NCBI GenBank assembly: GCA_963663775.1 | Contig: OY760624.1 | Location: forward strand, 868,001 to 932,000 | Source of the DNA: G963663775 sp963663775 | GTDB lineage: Bacteria > Bacillota > Clostridia > Oscillospirales > Butyricicoccaceae | Direction: 5' to 3' | Length of the DNA stretch: 64,000 bases | Shown: one piece after another, positions 50,516 to 59,806 of the stretch | Layout: every line of letters begins with the position of its first letter | Position numbering within the stretch: the first letter of the stretch is position 1 | Notes under the pieces: model-generated | What the model was told of the DNA's origin: nothing | Database searches by the model: none | Seen by the model: only the letters and a program-made list of their open reading frames with translations | Program-made: the position numbers and the translations under genes

Positions 50516-51487
50516 TCATGCCAAAAGATATTGTGCCGTAAAGCGTACCCAATCGCCCTTTTGTGCCCTCTCTGCAATCGAGAATCCGACCGCTTCCAGT
50601 GCCGCCGCAACTGCGTCTGCTCGCTCCGAAAGAATGCCCGAGCAAATCAGCGTACCGCCTGTTTTCAGCTTTTGGGCAAAGAGTGCTGTCATGCCGATGA
50701 TGACATCCGCCACAATATTGGCAACAATCACATCATATTCTGTTCCCAGTGCCTCAGCAAGTGCGGCATCCTTTGCTGCATCGCCGCAAAAGCCTTTTCC
50801 CACAGAAACTCCATTTTTTTCGGCATTTTCCTGTGCGGTTCTCAAGCAATTCTCATCAATGTCCACCACAGCCTGCACATCTGCGCCAAGCATCGCAGCT
50901 GCAATGGCTAAAATGCCGCTTCCTGTGCCCATATCCAGCACACGCATCCCCTTTTGCAGGGTTTGCTCCAGTGCCACCATGCACAACTGGGTGGTTTCGT
51001 GGCTGCCCGTTCCAAACGAGGATGCCGGGTCAATTTCCAGAATCATGCGGTCATTCTGTGCGATATAGTCCTCCCAAGAGGGCTTGACCACAAACCGTTC
51101 TCCCACAGGAAACGGCTTGAAATATTGCTTCCAGCCCCATTCCCAGTCTTCCTGCCGTACGGTAGAGATTTCCGCAGTCAACCGCCCAAAGGCATTGTTT
51201 TCCTGCGCCGCCCGCAAATTTTCCAACCCTGCATGCACTGCCCGCAGTTGTTTTTCGCCGTCTGCATCACGGGTCAGATAAATCTTCAGTTTGGTTTCCT
51301 CGCTGGACTTTTCCCGCACCAAATCTTCATCGACATAATCCCAGTAAATCTCTGTGTTTTCCAAGAATTCTTGGAAGTCTTCCGCATCCTCTAACACATA
51401 TCCTTCTATTCCCACATCATCCAAAAGCAACGCCACCGCATCAATGCCTGCAGTTGTTGTATAGATGGTGACCTCTGTAAAATCCAA
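50516..51487 (-). CDS. prmA: Ribosomal protein L11 methyltransferase
   Basis: 323 residues from a TTG (MDFTEVTIYTT) with AAGGAGGAGCC upstream. The N-terminal ferredoxin-like substrate domain precedes a Rossmann methyltransferase with SAM motif VLDMGTGSGILAIAAAMLGA near 187 and IVANIVADVIIGMTAL near 265. Trimethylates Lys/N-terminus of L11 in other bacteria. First gene of its cluster. Confidence 0.95.
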   Translation of the reverse strand: MDFTEVTIYTTTAGIDAVALLLDDVGIEGYVLEDAEDFQEFLENTEIYWDYVDEDLVREKSSEETKLKIYLTRDADGEKQLRAVHAGLENLRAAQENNAFGRLTAEISTVRQEDWEWGWKQYFKPFPVGERFVVKPSWEDYIAQNDRMILEIDPASSFGTGSHETTQLCMVALEQTLQKGMRVLDMGTGSGILAIAAAMLGADVQAVVDIDENCLRTAQENAEKNGVSVGKGFCGDAAKDAALAEALGTEYDVIVANIVADVIIGMTALFAQKLKTGGTLICSGILSERADAVAAALEAVGFSIAERAQKGDWVRFTAQYLLA

Positions 51488-51648
51488 AAAGGCTCCTCCT
51501 TCATTTGGTTTGCCAAGAATCGGTAACGTTTATTTTACCCTATCTTTGTGAAAAAAACAAGTTTTTCTGATAGAAGTTTCGAGAATCTTCACAGTCCGTG
51601 TTCGGTTCCTACCACAGCACTGCGTTCCAACCTCGGTCACGCCTGCAG

Positions 51649-51682
51649 AAAGGGCGGTGGTTTTTCCTTGCCCCCGCCCTTT
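51649..51682. terminator. Terminator downstream of the unrecognised 350-residue protein
   Basis: AAAGGGCGG and CCGCCCTTT form a strong stem with a pyrimidine-rich loop, about 16 bases beyond the stop at 51698; the T-run after the stem is short. Confidence 0.55.
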
Positions 51683-51697
51683 GTGTGAACACTTGCC

Positions 51698-52762
51698 CTA
51701 CAAGCAAATCATGCCGTATTTCTGTGAAAAATATTTGATAAGGCGTGGCTCCAGCTCCCAAGTGCCATCATACAGCGCAAGCCCTGGATAAATACGCAGT
51801 GCACGCTCCAAAATCTCCGGCTGTTCTGCCCAAAGACACACGGGACGAGAGAGCATAAACACCTGCTCTTCAAACCGCATCAGGTCTTCTTCGGTTTCCA
51901 GATACAGCTTGATTGCCCCCGCATCATCTTCCGCCTCCAGCAGCCGCTCGCTAAAATGGCTGTCCATCTCAATTTCATCCGAAATATTGATGGTTGGTTC
52001 AATGAAATGCATCACTTTGCCGTCCGATGCCGCTAAAAACTCACTATGGTCACGCTGCAGCACTTCTGCCCCCTGCCAGTGCCGCAGCGCCTGCCGCAAG
52101 GCCTTTGCCTCCTCCGCTCTACTCGGCACAAAAAGCTCTGCATTTGGAAAATGCCGCTGTTCTGTAAGCCATTCCGGCGCAATACGCACACCCAGTGAAA
52201 TCCTTGCATAGGGTGCCGCTTGCAGCAGTGCGTCCTCAATCACATCTGCCGTTTCTCCCCGCAGCACAACGGTAGACACCCCGATGCGCTGCAGCACTGC
52301 AATAGCAGCCGTCACCTCTGTACCAAACGGCAGCATCCCATCTTGTCCCACGGTCAGTTCTGCAACCAGACTCCTGCCGCAGACATCGGTCACCGCCAGC
52401 ACTTGGCAGCGCAAAGATGCAAAGCTTTCCGAACTGCGCAGATACAAGAAGTCCGCTTGACTGGGTAAACCCGGACGCAAAATCGTCTTATATTGTTCAA
52501 TCAAGGTTTCCGTTGGATGCGCATCCATTGCCGATGATGTTTGCGGACCTGGCAAACTGCGCAGCACCGCCCCTACGGGAATATGTTCCCGCACCGCCTC
52601 CGCAACCGAAGCGCATGCCTCCAGCGAACCCGCAACCGCCGACTGGCAATATTGCGCTTGGGTTTGGTACACCCGGAAATCTGCACTCTCTGAAAGCATG
52701 ATGTGTTTTTTACAGAAGGGAATCTGCTCCATTTGGCATTGTTCCTCCAAGCAACTCTCCAT
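51698..52762 (-). CDS. Unrecognised protein, about 350 residues, possibly TIM-barrel-like
   Basis: ATG at 52762 (AAGGCGGAAG upstream) is used; ATG at 52732 behind GGAGGAAC is a good alternative. There is no signal or membrane helix. The central part alternates strands and helices (FGTEVTAAIAVLQRIGVSTV, ISLGVRIAPEWL, AELFVPSRAEEAKALRQALR), and the C-terminal third is well ordered (HFIEPTINISDEIEMDSHFS, AGAIKLYLETEEDLMRFEEQ, GLALYDGTWELEPRLIKYFS). The layout recalls TIM-barrel methyltransferases of the homocysteine/pterin type, but I cannot confirm this and no catalytic residues are identified. It follows ctpA closely and is probably co-transcribed with it. Confidence 0.6.
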   Translation of the reverse strand: MESCLEEQCQMEQIPFCKKHIMLSESADFRVYQTQAQYCQSAVAGSLEACASVAEAVREHIPVGAVLRSLPGPQTSSAMDAHPTETLIEQYKTILRPGLPSQADFLYLRSSESFASLRCQVLAVTDVCGRSLVAELTVGQDGMLPFGTEVTAAIAVLQRIGVSTVVLRGETADVIEDALLQAAPYARISLGVRIAPEWLTEQRHFPNAELFVPSRAEEAKALRQALRHWQGAEVLQRDHSEFLAASDGKVMHFIEPTINISDEIEMDSHFSERLLEAEDDAGAIKLYLETEEDLMRFEEQVFMLSRPVCLWAEQPEILERALRIYPGLALYDGTWELEPRLIKYFSQKYGMICL

Positions 52763-52773
52763 ATTCTTCCGCC

Positions 52774-54282
52774 TTATGCCGGATTCGTGAGGTTCGTCCA
52801 TGTGCCGTCTTGCTGCACGATATATTGCGCTGGCTGTGCTGCCGCTGTCTTGCAAAGCGCCAGTGCCGTTGCCAATTGATTGTCTATACCGCTCAAATAC
52901 CCCCCTTGCTCCCGTGCTAAGCTGTCCAGCTGCGCCAGCACTTCCGGCGTGGCAATCACCGTTGGCAAAAGCCCGCAGCTTTGTTCAAACTGCCGCAGTG
53001 CCTGCAAAACGGTTCCGTCAAACGTGTCCGCCCCAGTGTCCAAATAGCCCAGCAGCTGCAGCCGCTCTGCCATTGCCGAAACCGCATCTCCTGTTGCGCC
53101 CGGCACCAAGACGCTGTCCGTATCAAGTGCCGATAACTGCACGTCCTCCGAAAGCACGCCCGTGTGCGACAAATAAATATCCGGCTGTATGGGAGCGCCA
53201 TTATAAACACCCCGCACAGGTAGCTGAATCTCCATAGAGGTCAAAATCAAAACCGAATCCCCAATCGGCATATGATATTGTCCCACACCTTTGCCATAGG
53301 TTGGCGTGCCCAACAAAGTTGCCACACCCAAATCGGACAAAGAACCCGAAACCATCTCTGCCGCACTCGCCGTATTTTCATCCGTGAGTATGATTAAGCG
53401 ATTCAATTGCACGCCGCCGCCCGGGGTATAAAACGCTTGTACGCCACCGGAATGTTCGCTGTAACGAAGCCCCAAATATTCTTCATTCGCAGCTGGCACC
53501 ATCGTTTCAATCATTTGCATCGCCATATTCACCAAGCCGCCGCCGTTACCACGCAAATCCAGAATTGCCGCACGCACGCCCTGCTTGGCAAAGCCGTTCC
53601 AGATGGACACAAAGGCATCCGTATCCTCTTGTGACCCCATTGCCGCCACACGCACATAGGAAACGCCGTTGTCCAGCATACGGCTGTATACATGATGCGG
53701 CGCCGTCTTTTTTCTGGTCATGGTATAAGTATATGCGGTATTATTGCGAGATACCCTCACCGTCACCGTTGAGTTCTCCTCACCGCGCAGCATCTGCACC
53801 ACGGTCTTGGAGTCCGTTCCAGTCACCGTAGTATCATCCACTTGCACGATGACATCGCCTGTCCGCAGCCCCGCCGCCTGCGCCGCACCGCCTTCGTAAA
53901 CATCGGTAATGCACAAATTCGTATCAAACGTGATACCGATGCCATAAAAGGATTGCGCCAGCTGTCCGTACGTTGCCATATAGTCATCCCAAGTCATAAA
54001 CTTTGAGTACGGGTCCATCGACTGCATAATATCATTGAGGACAGGCACAAATTCCTCTGGATGTTTTTCAAAATACTGCTGAAAATAATTGCGCAGCACT
54101 TCTCCGCTGTCCCCCTCAAGCCCATACCAATCCACGTACTGCATAATCGCATCGAACGTCGAATCCAGTTCAATCGTTGTGGAATCCATCCCACTGACCG
54201 TGGCTGCGGCTGCCGTTGTTCCGCCGCACAGCATGCCAAATGTCAGCAAAACTGCCGCCAACCGTTTACCAAAGTATTTCAT
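52774..54282 (-). CDS. ctpA: Carboxy-terminal processing peptidase (S41) with PDZ and peptidoglycan-binding domains
   Basis: ATG at 54282 with AAGAGGT upstream. The 502-residue product has a signal/anchor helix (LAAVLLTFGMLCGGTTAAAA), a PDZ domain at about 105-180 (GIGITFDTNLCITDVYEGGA), and the S41 serine protease core with catalytic Ser in ENTASAAEMVSGSL near 310 and Lys in GTPTYGKGVGQY near 335. The last 130 residues contain a peptidoglycan-binding type repeat (LQLLGYLDTGADTFDGTVLQ), so it acts at the outer face of the membrane near the wall. Ctp proteases process exported or sporulation proteins. Confidence 0.93.
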   Translation of the reverse strand: MKYFGKRLAAVLLTFGMLCGGTTAAAATVSGMDSTTIELDSTFDAIMQYVDWYGLEGDSGEVLRNYFQQYFEKHPEEFVPVLNDIMQSMDPYSKFMTWDDYMATYGQLAQSFYGIGITFDTNLCITDVYEGGAAQAAGLRTGDVIVQVDDTTVTGTDSKTVVQMLRGEENSTVTVRVSRNNTAYTYTMTRKKTAPHHVYSRMLDNGVSYVRVAAMGSQEDTDAFVSIWNGFAKQGVRAAILDLRGNGGGLVNMAMQMIETMVPAANEEYLGLRYSEHSGGVQAFYTPGGGVQLNRLIILTDENTASAAEMVSGSLSDLGVATLLGTPTYGKGVGQYHMPIGDSVLILTSMEIQLPVRGVYNGAPIQPDIYLSHTGVLSEDVQLSALDTDSVLVPGATGDAVSAMAERLQLLGYLDTGADTFDGTVLQALRQFEQSCGLLPTVIATPEVLAQLDSLAREQGGYLSGIDNQLATALALCKTAAAQPAQYIVQQDGTWTNLTNPA

Positions 54283-54385
54283 GAAATACCTCTTTTCAAA
54301 AGAATCTTGCATACTTGTATCCTTAGCACCTGTATTCACAACGGCAAACCGCTGTATTTGAAAAATCGTTTGTGAATGCAAGTTC

Positions 54386-56080
54386 TTACATGCGGTCTGG
54401 GGCTTCTGCACCAATAATGGTCAATGCGTTGCGCACCGCTTGGCGTGTTGCCTCACACAGCACCAACCGTGCATCCCGCAGTGCGGGCTCTGCATCCTTG
54501 ATGCGGCATGCATTATAAAAGTGATGAAACAGCGATGCCAGCGACACGGCATATTTATTCAGACGGGATGGGTCACGGTCACGTGCCGCCATCAAAATTT
54601 CATTCGGCAGCAATGCCACCGCCTTAATCAGTGCCGCTTCCGAAGGTTCGCACAGCACCGATAAATCCACCGCTGCCGCATCCGGCACAGCAACGCCTTC
54701 CTGCCCCGCCGCTGACAGCACACTCACAATGCGTGCATGCGCATACTGCACATAATACAGCGGATTATCGCTGTCCTGCCGCACTGCCAAATCCAAATCA
54801 AACTCCATTTGGGTGTCTGCCGCACGTGAATTGAAGAAAAAGCGTGCTGCATCAATCGGGATTTCGTCCAGTAAATCCCGCAGCGTCAGGCTTTTGCCCG
54901 TGCGCTTGGACATGCGCACAATTTCGCCGCCCTGCATCATCCGCACGAGCTGCATCAAGACGATTTCCAGCCGCTTGGTGCCGTCCAGCCCCAATGCATC
55001 CAACGCAGAGGTCAAGCGCAGCACATGTCCGTGATGGTCTGCGCCCCAGATATTGATAGCACGGTCAAATCCACGCTGCTCCAGCTTGTTGCGATGATAA
55101 GCAATATCTGCTGCAAAATAGGTGTAAAAGCCGTTCGCACGGCGCAATACATCGTCTTTATCGCATCCAAAATCGGTAGAGCGCAGCCACAGTGCGCCGT
55201 CCTTTTCATAGGTCACGCCCTTTGCGGTCAGTGCCTCGCAGGTTTCCTGCACAAAGCCGCTTTCATGCAGGGTGCTTTCCCGATACCACACATCATAATG
55301 GATTTTATAGCGTTCCAAATCTGCCTGCATTCTGCCGATATTGGTCGGCAAACCATATGCTGCGATTGCTTCTCGGCGTTCGTCCTCGCTCATGGAAAGT
55401 AGCTTGTCCCCGTGTGCTTCGACCAAATCCTGCGCCAGTTCCCGAATGTCTGCACCTTGATACCAGCTTTCGTCAAAGACGATGGCATCTTCCCCTCGCA
55501 GGGCTTGGATGTAGCGTCCTTCCACAGAACGGGCGAACTTGTCCACCTGATTGCCCGCATCGTTGATATAAAACTCACGGGTAACCTCATTACCTGCCCA
55601 GGTCAAAACCTCTGCCAGACAATCGCCCAGCACACCGCCGCGTGCATTGCCCATGTGCATGGGTCCTGTCGGGTTTGCCGACACAAACTCCACCATCACT
55701 TTTTCCGGATGCGCCGCCTGCGTGCGTCCATAATTTTCGCCCATCGCAAACACGGCACGCAGTGCTTCTGCATACCATGCCTTCCCGAGTGTAAAATTGA
55801 TGAAGCCGGGGCCTGCGATGTCCACCTTGTCAAAATACGTGTCACGCAGCTGCATGTTTGCGCACAATGCTTCCGCAATTTTGCGGGGGGACAGGCGCAG
55901 CGGCTTGGCGCACTGCATTGCAAAGGAAGAGGACCAATCGCCGTTTGCGGCATCCTTTGGTGTTTCCACCGCAACGGATGGAATTTCCGCCTCCGGCAAA
56001 GCACCCGCTTCCACTGCCGCACGATAAGCATCGGCAACCAGTCCTGCCGCCTGTATTCTTGCGTTTTCAACCAGATTCAT
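54386..56080 (-). CDS. argS: Arginyl-tRNA synthetase
   Basis: 564 residues. Class I signatures: PTGPMHMGNARGGVLGD (HIGH equivalent) near 127 and RMSKRTGKSLTLRDLLDE (KMSKS equivalent) near 390; N-terminal arginyl-tRNA additional domain and C-terminal DALR anticodon domain (QYAHARIVSVLSAAG, then VSLASLFHHFYNACRI). AGGAGAG precedes the ATG; no T-box leader is present. It follows the DUF1934 gene by seven bases, a pairing also found in Bacillus (ywiB-argS). Confidence 0.96.
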   Translation of the reverse strand: MNLVENARIQAAGLVADAYRAAVEAGALPEAEIPSVAVETPKDAANGDWSSSFAMQCAKPLRLSPRKIAEALCANMQLRDTYFDKVDIAGPGFINFTLGKAWYAEALRAVFAMGENYGRTQAAHPEKVMVEFVSANPTGPMHMGNARGGVLGDCLAEVLTWAGNEVTREFYINDAGNQVDKFARSVEGRYIQALRGEDAIVFDESWYQGADIRELAQDLVEAHGDKLLSMSEDERREAIAAYGLPTNIGRMQADLERYKIHYDVWYRESTLHESGFVQETCEALTAKGVTYEKDGALWLRSTDFGCDKDDVLRRANGFYTYFAADIAYHRNKLEQRGFDRAINIWGADHHGHVLRLTSALDALGLDGTKRLEIVLMQLVRMMQGGEIVRMSKRTGKSLTLRDLLDEIPIDAARFFFNSRAADTQMEFDLDLAVRQDSDNPLYYVQYAHARIVSVLSAAGQEGVAVPDAAAVDLSVLCEPSEAALIKAVALLPNEILMAARDRDPSRLNKYAVSLASLFHHFYNACRIKDAEPALRDARLVLCEATRQAVRNALTIIGAEAPDRM

Positions 56081-56087
56081 AGTGTTC

Positions 56088-56540
56088 TTACTCTCCTGTT
56101 TTCTGTTCTTTTGCGGCGTCCTTCACGGTCACCAAAATTTCAAAATGGTGTGTTCCCGTCATGGCATTATCCACCTCAATGGAATAATCAATCGACAGTT
56201 CTCCACCGTTCTCATCCACCGTATTGTGCACCCGTGACGCACGTGTGGAAACGGTCATCGCGCCATAGCCGGTTTGGTACAGTCCAACCTGTCGCTGTCC
56301 CTCGATAAACATCATATGGGAGGGATAGGTGCCCGTGCGAATCATGCTGACGGTTTTCCCGTCCATCTTAATGGTGGTGCGTGTCCCATCCAATCCTGTC
56401 AATTCACTTTCATCATATGAAATATAATATTTTCCTTGTCGTTGATACAGCGTGGCACAGGTCACCAAGTCAATCTGTTCTGTCGGAACATCTTCAAACT
56501 TCTGTGTGCTGCTGATTGCGACCAAAACCTCTTTTTTCAC
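56088..56540 (-). CDS. DUF1934 beta-barrel protein (YwiB-like)
   Basis: The GTG at 56540 after AAGAGGAAAC gives 150 residues starting KKEVLVAISSTQKFEDVPTE; a longer frame reaching 56741 overlaps murI and is very basic, so it is rejected. The family is a lipocalin-like small barrel of unknown role; the sequence YISYDESELTGLDGTRTTIK with SHMMFIEGQRQVGLYQTGYG fits it. It is consistently placed upstream of argS in Firmicutes. Confidence 0.85.
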   Translation of the reverse strand: MKKEVLVAISSTQKFEDVPTEQIDLVTCATLYQRQGKYYISYDESELTGLDGTRTTIKMDGKTVSMIRTGTYPSHMMFIEGQRQVGLYQTGYGAMTVSTRASRVHNTVDENGGELSIDYSIEVDNAMTGTHHFEILVTVKDAAKEQKTGE

Positions 56541-56562
56541 CAATGTTTCCTCTTTTTTCTTT

Positions 56563-57360
56563 TTAGTAGTCTGCAATATCAATCTGCTTTGCATCTCCTG
56601 CCGCTTCTCCCTGCAAAAACATCGCCGCATAGGCTGCAAAGGCATTCGGGTCATCCGAAACAAAAAATTCGGTTTCGCCCGTGCCATCCGCTTCTTCAAT
56701 TTGCGCACGGGTGGCATTCGCCGCTTCCGCTCCTGAGTCAATCAAGGTCACGCCATCCCCCATATAGGCTGCAATCACGTCGCTTAACAGCGGATAATGC
56801 GTGCAGCCCAAAATCAACGTATCCACGTTTGCATTTTTGAGGGGTTCCAAATATTCCCGCACCACGGTTTCTGCCACAATATCGCCCGGAAACACCCTGC
56901 CATTCTCCACCAGCGGCACAAATAGCGGGCATGCCTGCATCAGCACGGTCACATCCGCACGTGCTCGCTGCAGGGTGCGCTCATAAGCACCTGACCGCAC
57001 GGTCGCCACCGTGCCGATGACTCCGATTTTACCGGTTTTCGTGACCTCCAGTGCCTTGCTGCACGCCGGTAGCACGACCCCAATCATCGGAATCGGCACA
57101 TCTGCCGCAACGGTATCCAACGCCACTGCCGATACCGTATTGCACGCCACAACGATTGCTTTCAAATCAAATCCCATCAAAAATGCAACATCCTGACGGG
57201 TATACTTCACAATGGTTTCCGGCGAGCGTGTACCATATGGCACCCGACCTGTATCTCCAAAATACACAATATGCTCCTGCGGCATAATTTCACGCAAGCG
57301 ACGCACGGCGGTCAGCCCACCCAGACCGGAATCAAACACGCCGATGACACGATTATCCAT
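56563..57360 (-). CDS. murI: Glutamate racemase
   Basis: ATG at 57360 with GGAG seven bases upstream, overlapping the end of ddl; 265 residues. Makes D-glutamate for peptidoglycan. FDSGLGGLTAVRRLREIMPQ starts the fold, and the two catalytic cysteines are Cys73 (VVACNTVSA) and Cys186 (ILGCTHYPLL). No uridine-nucleotide-activated N-terminal extension. Translationally coupled to ddl. Confidence 0.95.
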   Translation of the reverse strand: MDNRVIGVFDSGLGGLTAVRRLREIMPQEHIVYFGDTGRVPYGTRSPETIVKYTRQDVAFLMGFDLKAIVVACNTVSAVALDTVAADVPIPMIGVVLPACSKALEVTKTGKIGVIGTVATVRSGAYERTLQRARADVTVLMQACPLFVPLVENGRVFPGDIVAETVVREYLEPLKNANVDTLILGCTHYPLLSDVIAAYMGDGVTLIDSGAEAANATRAQIEEADGTGETEFFVSDDPNAFAAYAAMFLQGEAAGDAKQIDIADY

Positions 57361-58420
57361 TGACACGCTCCATTGCCAACGCGATCAGTCGGTCAAGCAG
57401 TTCCGAATAAGCGATACCGTCTGCTTCAAAAAGCTTTGGATACATACTGATGTTTGTAAACCCTGGGATGGTGTTAATTTCATTGAAAATAATTTCCTCA
57501 TCCAACCATGTGCAAAAGAAATCCACACGGGAAAGACCCGTACAGCCCAGTGCCTGATAAATACGCAGCGCCGCAATGCGCACGGTATCCTGCGCCCGCT
57601 CGGAAATATGTGCGGGAATGTGCAGTGCAGAAGAGTTATCATTGTATTTTGCATCAAAGGTGTAAAACTCCTGTGTCGGTGCCACTTCTCCCACAACCGA
57701 AGCAATCGGCGTTTCGTTGCCAAGCACGGCACACTCGACCTCGTGTCCATCGATGAACTCTTCCACCAGCACCTTGTTGTCCCACTGAAATGCCTCTTCC
57801 AGTCCCAGAATCAGTTCTTTTTCATCCGCCGCCTTATGTACGCCCACCGAAGAGCCAGACGAGCACGGCTTGATAAACAGCGGAAAATCCGGCAGCTTGC
57901 GATAGATTTCGTGCACAATCATCGCCGCATCGCTCCGAAAGGACTTGCGGTGCGCCACATAGAAATTCGCCTGCCGCACGCCCACGGATGCCGCCGCCAG
58001 CTTGGTCAAGCTTTTGTCCATAGCGCAGGCAGATGCCGCCACGTCACAGCCGACAAACGGAATGCCGGACAGCGTCAGCAGCCCTTGTATCGTGCCATCC
58101 TCCCCGCCGCTGCCATGCAACACAGGGAAAACGCAGTCGGCATGCAAAATCTCCGTCCCGCTTTCCCGCAAAATCAGCAGTCCCTGCGTATTTCGGTCGG
58201 GTGAAATCACAGCGGGCACTAGTGCTTCCTGTTCCCACGCATGATTTTCTATCTTATCCGGATTGGCATCTTCATATAAAAACCAGTGTCCCTGCTTGGT
58301 GATACCCACCGCATACACATCATAGCGTTCTCCATCGAGATGCCGCAGGACGGATGCCGCAGAAAGCAAAGAAATATCATGTTCGGACGATGTTCCGCCG
58401 AATAAAAGAATCACGTTCAA
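57353..58420 (-). CDS. ddl: D-alanine--D-alanine ligase
   Basis: The TTG at 58420, nine bases after GGGAGGAT, gives MNVILLFGGTSSEHDISLLS, the standard Ddl start (355 residues); a longer frame to 58543 has no site. ATP-grasp signatures: HGSGGEDGTIQGLL near 95, FIKPCSSGSSVGVHKA near 182 and NEINTIPGFTNISMYPKL near 315. The active-site Tyr loop (EFYTFDAKYN) fits D-Ala-D-Ala ligase rather than D-Ala-D-lactate. Makes the target of vancomycin. First gene of the ddl-murI-DUF1934-argS unit. Confidence 0.95.
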   Translation of the reverse strand: MNVILLFGGTSSEHDISLLSAASVLRHLDGERYDVYAVGITKQGHWFLYEDANPDKIENHAWEQEALVPAVISPDRNTQGLLILRESGTEILHADCVFPVLHGSGGEDGTIQGLLTLSGIPFVGCDVAASACAMDKSLTKLAAASVGVRQANFYVAHRKSFRSDAAMIVHEIYRKLPDFPLFIKPCSSGSSVGVHKAADEKELILGLEEAFQWDNKVLVEEFIDGHEVECAVLGNETPIASVVGEVAPTQEFYTFDAKYNDNSSALHIPAHISERAQDTVRIAALRIYQALGCTGLSRVDFFCTWLDEEIIFNEINTIPGFTNISMYPKLFEADGIAYSELLDRLIALAMERVNG

Positions 58421-58574
58421 AAGATTTATCCTCCCATGTATAGACAACCTATATCTACTCATTTTAAGTATACGACAAACCACCGTAAAAAACAAAAGCT
58501 TTTTTCGGGAATCCCACAAAAATTGTATTTCTTTTGCGTGCAACTCCCCTTGGACATAAATTTTTTATTCATTG

Positions 58575-58603
58575 TTGACAAACAATATTATACGCCGTAT
58601 AAT
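58575..58603 (+). promoter_or_regulatory. Promoter of the padR operon
   Basis: TTGACA (58575-58580), 17 bases, TATAAT (58598-58603): both exact consensus. It is overlapped by the operator palindrome. Confidence 0.88.
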
Positions 58604-58609
58604 ATTGTT
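58581..58609. promoter_or_regulatory. PadR operator: 13-base perfect inverted repeat over spacer and -10 box
   Basis: AACAATATTATAC (58581-58593) and GTATAATATTGTT (58597-58609) are exact reverse complements around GCC. PadR-family repressors bind AT-rich palindromes of this kind. The site begins right after the -35 box, covers the -10 box and lies 25 bases before the padR start, strong support for autorepression. Confidence 0.82.
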
Positions 58610-58633
58610 CAAAGAGAGAGGGTGAGTAGATAA

Positions 58634-58966
58634 ATGGCAGGATTTCCAATTGCCTCCTCTTTGCTGGATGCAATCGTGCTGCGGATTGCACAACGAACCG
58701 GAGAAGAGGGCACCTATGGCTATAAAATTACACAGGATGTGCGGGAGGTCATGGATTTGTCCGAATCCGCACTGTACCCTGTGCTGCGGCGTCTGCTGAA
58801 GGAGGGCTTACTATCCACCTATGACCGTGCATATGACGGTCGCAACCGCCGCTATTATCGCATCACAGCGTTGGGACAAGAACAAATGGTGCAGTATCTG
58901 CATGAATGGCATCGCTATCGCAGCAACATCGAGTCAGTATTATATGGAGGGACAGAGCATGAATAA
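58634..58966 (+). CDS. PadR family transcriptional regulator
   Basis: 110 residues with AGAGGGTGAG upstream. Winged helix: LLDAIVLRIAQRTGEEGTYG, YKITQDVREVMDLSESALYP, VLRRLLKEGLLSTYDR, then the wing GRNRRYYRIT and a short C-terminal dimer helix. PadR-like 'vPadR' proteins of this length pair with DUF1700/HAAS membrane proteins and respond to envelope-active compounds in Firmicutes. The start of the DUF1700 gene lies eight bases inside its end. Confidence 0.93.
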   Translation: MAGFPIASSLLDAIVLRIAQRTGEEGTYGYKITQDVREVMDLSESALYPVLRRLLKEGLLSTYDRAYDGRNRRYYRITALGQEQMVQYLHEWHRYRSNIESVLYGGTEHE

Positions 58967-59540
58967 AGCAGAATATCTCGCAGCTCTGGCGCACGAACTG
59001 TGTGGTTTGCCGCCGGAGGAGCAACGAAATGCACTGCAATATTATGAAGATTATTTTGCCGATGCAGGGATTGAAAATGAAGCCACGGTCATTGACGAGT
59101 TGGGCACGCCTGCGCACGTGGCACAGCAGATTTTACAGGATTTTCGAGAGCTTACAACCGTGCCACCGAAAGATACTCCCTTGCGTAGCCGCACAGGGTT
59201 CTCTCCTGCCATGCTGCTGCTCATCGTTGTGCTGTCTGCCATACTCTGGCCCGTGGCACTCGGCTTGATAGCGTTCCTGATTGCCCTGTTGGTTGGTGTT
59301 GTGGCCACCGCAATCGGGCTCTGCTTGGGCAGCATCGCCCTCTTTGGGGTCGGCATTGCAACCTTGATTTCCTCTGCGGCATCCGGTGTGCTGCTGCTGG
59401 GATTGAGCCTGCTTTTGCTGTCCGCCGGCATCCTATTGGGCATCGCCCTGTTCCGTCTAGGTCTTGCAGCTATCCCGCCGCTCCTTCGTAAGATTGTAAA
59501 ATTATGCAAAAAGCCATTCGAAAGGAGACGCTGGTTATGA
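58959..59540 (+). CDS. DUF1700 (HAAS domain) membrane protein
   Basis: ATG at 58959 eight bases after GGAGGG; 193 residues. The N-terminal helical HAAS domain (YLAALAHELCGLPPEEQRNA, then LQYYEDYFADAGIENEATVI) is followed by four membrane helices (MLLLIVVLSAILWPVALGL and following) and a basic end. DUF1700 proteins are regulated by PadR partners and often sit ahead of a DUF4097 adhesin-like protein. The stop overlaps the next start (ATGA). Confidence 0.88.
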   Translation: MNKAEYLAALAHELCGLPPEEQRNALQYYEDYFADAGIENEATVIDELGTPAHVAQQILQDFRELTTVPPKDTPLRSRTGFSPAMLLLIVVLSAILWPVALGLIAFLIALLVGVVATAIGLCLGSIALFGVGIATLISSAASGVLLLGLSLLLLSAGILLGIALFRLGLAAIPPLLRKIVKLCKKPFERRRWL

Positions 59541-59767
59541 AAAAAATCTTAAAAATCACGGTCGTTCTTTTTTTGGCAGGTGTTTTGCTCAGCAGTGCCG
59601 GCTATGCCTTGGGCGGTCGCATTCCCGACACGCTCCTCTCAAAAATGGGGGATTACCTCGAAATCGGTCGTACCCATTTCGCTGAAAATCATTGTTTGGA
59701 TTATGATGATGTGCCCAATCATGCGCCGGATTTTTATCGGGACAGCCTGCGTGGCTGGCATGATTGA
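59537..59767 (+). CDS. Short membrane-anchored protein, possibly a truncated DUF4097 gene
   Basis: 76 residues from ATG at 59537 (AAAGGAGA upstream): an N-terminal anchor or signal helix (MKKILKITVVLFLAGVLLSS), GYALGG, then about 45 charged residues rich in His and Asp (HCLDYDDVPNHAPDFYRDSL). In related operons this position holds a DUF4097 beta-helix protein of 250 or more residues beginning with a similar MKKI-anchor-GG segment. The beta-helix is missing and no frame continues it, so it may be a decayed or naturally short version. Confidence 0.65.
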   Translation: MKKILKITVVLFLAGVLLSSAGYALGGRIPDTLLSKMGDYLEIGRTHFAENHCLDYDDVPNHAPDFYRDSLRGWHD

Positions 59768-59806
59768 ACGAAACCATTGGTCAATTGAGAAAGGAATGTA
59801 AGAATT

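Noticed and set aside
57212..58204. A 330-codon plus-strand open frame
   Set aside because: Antisense to ddl and murI, both recognised by catalytic motifs.
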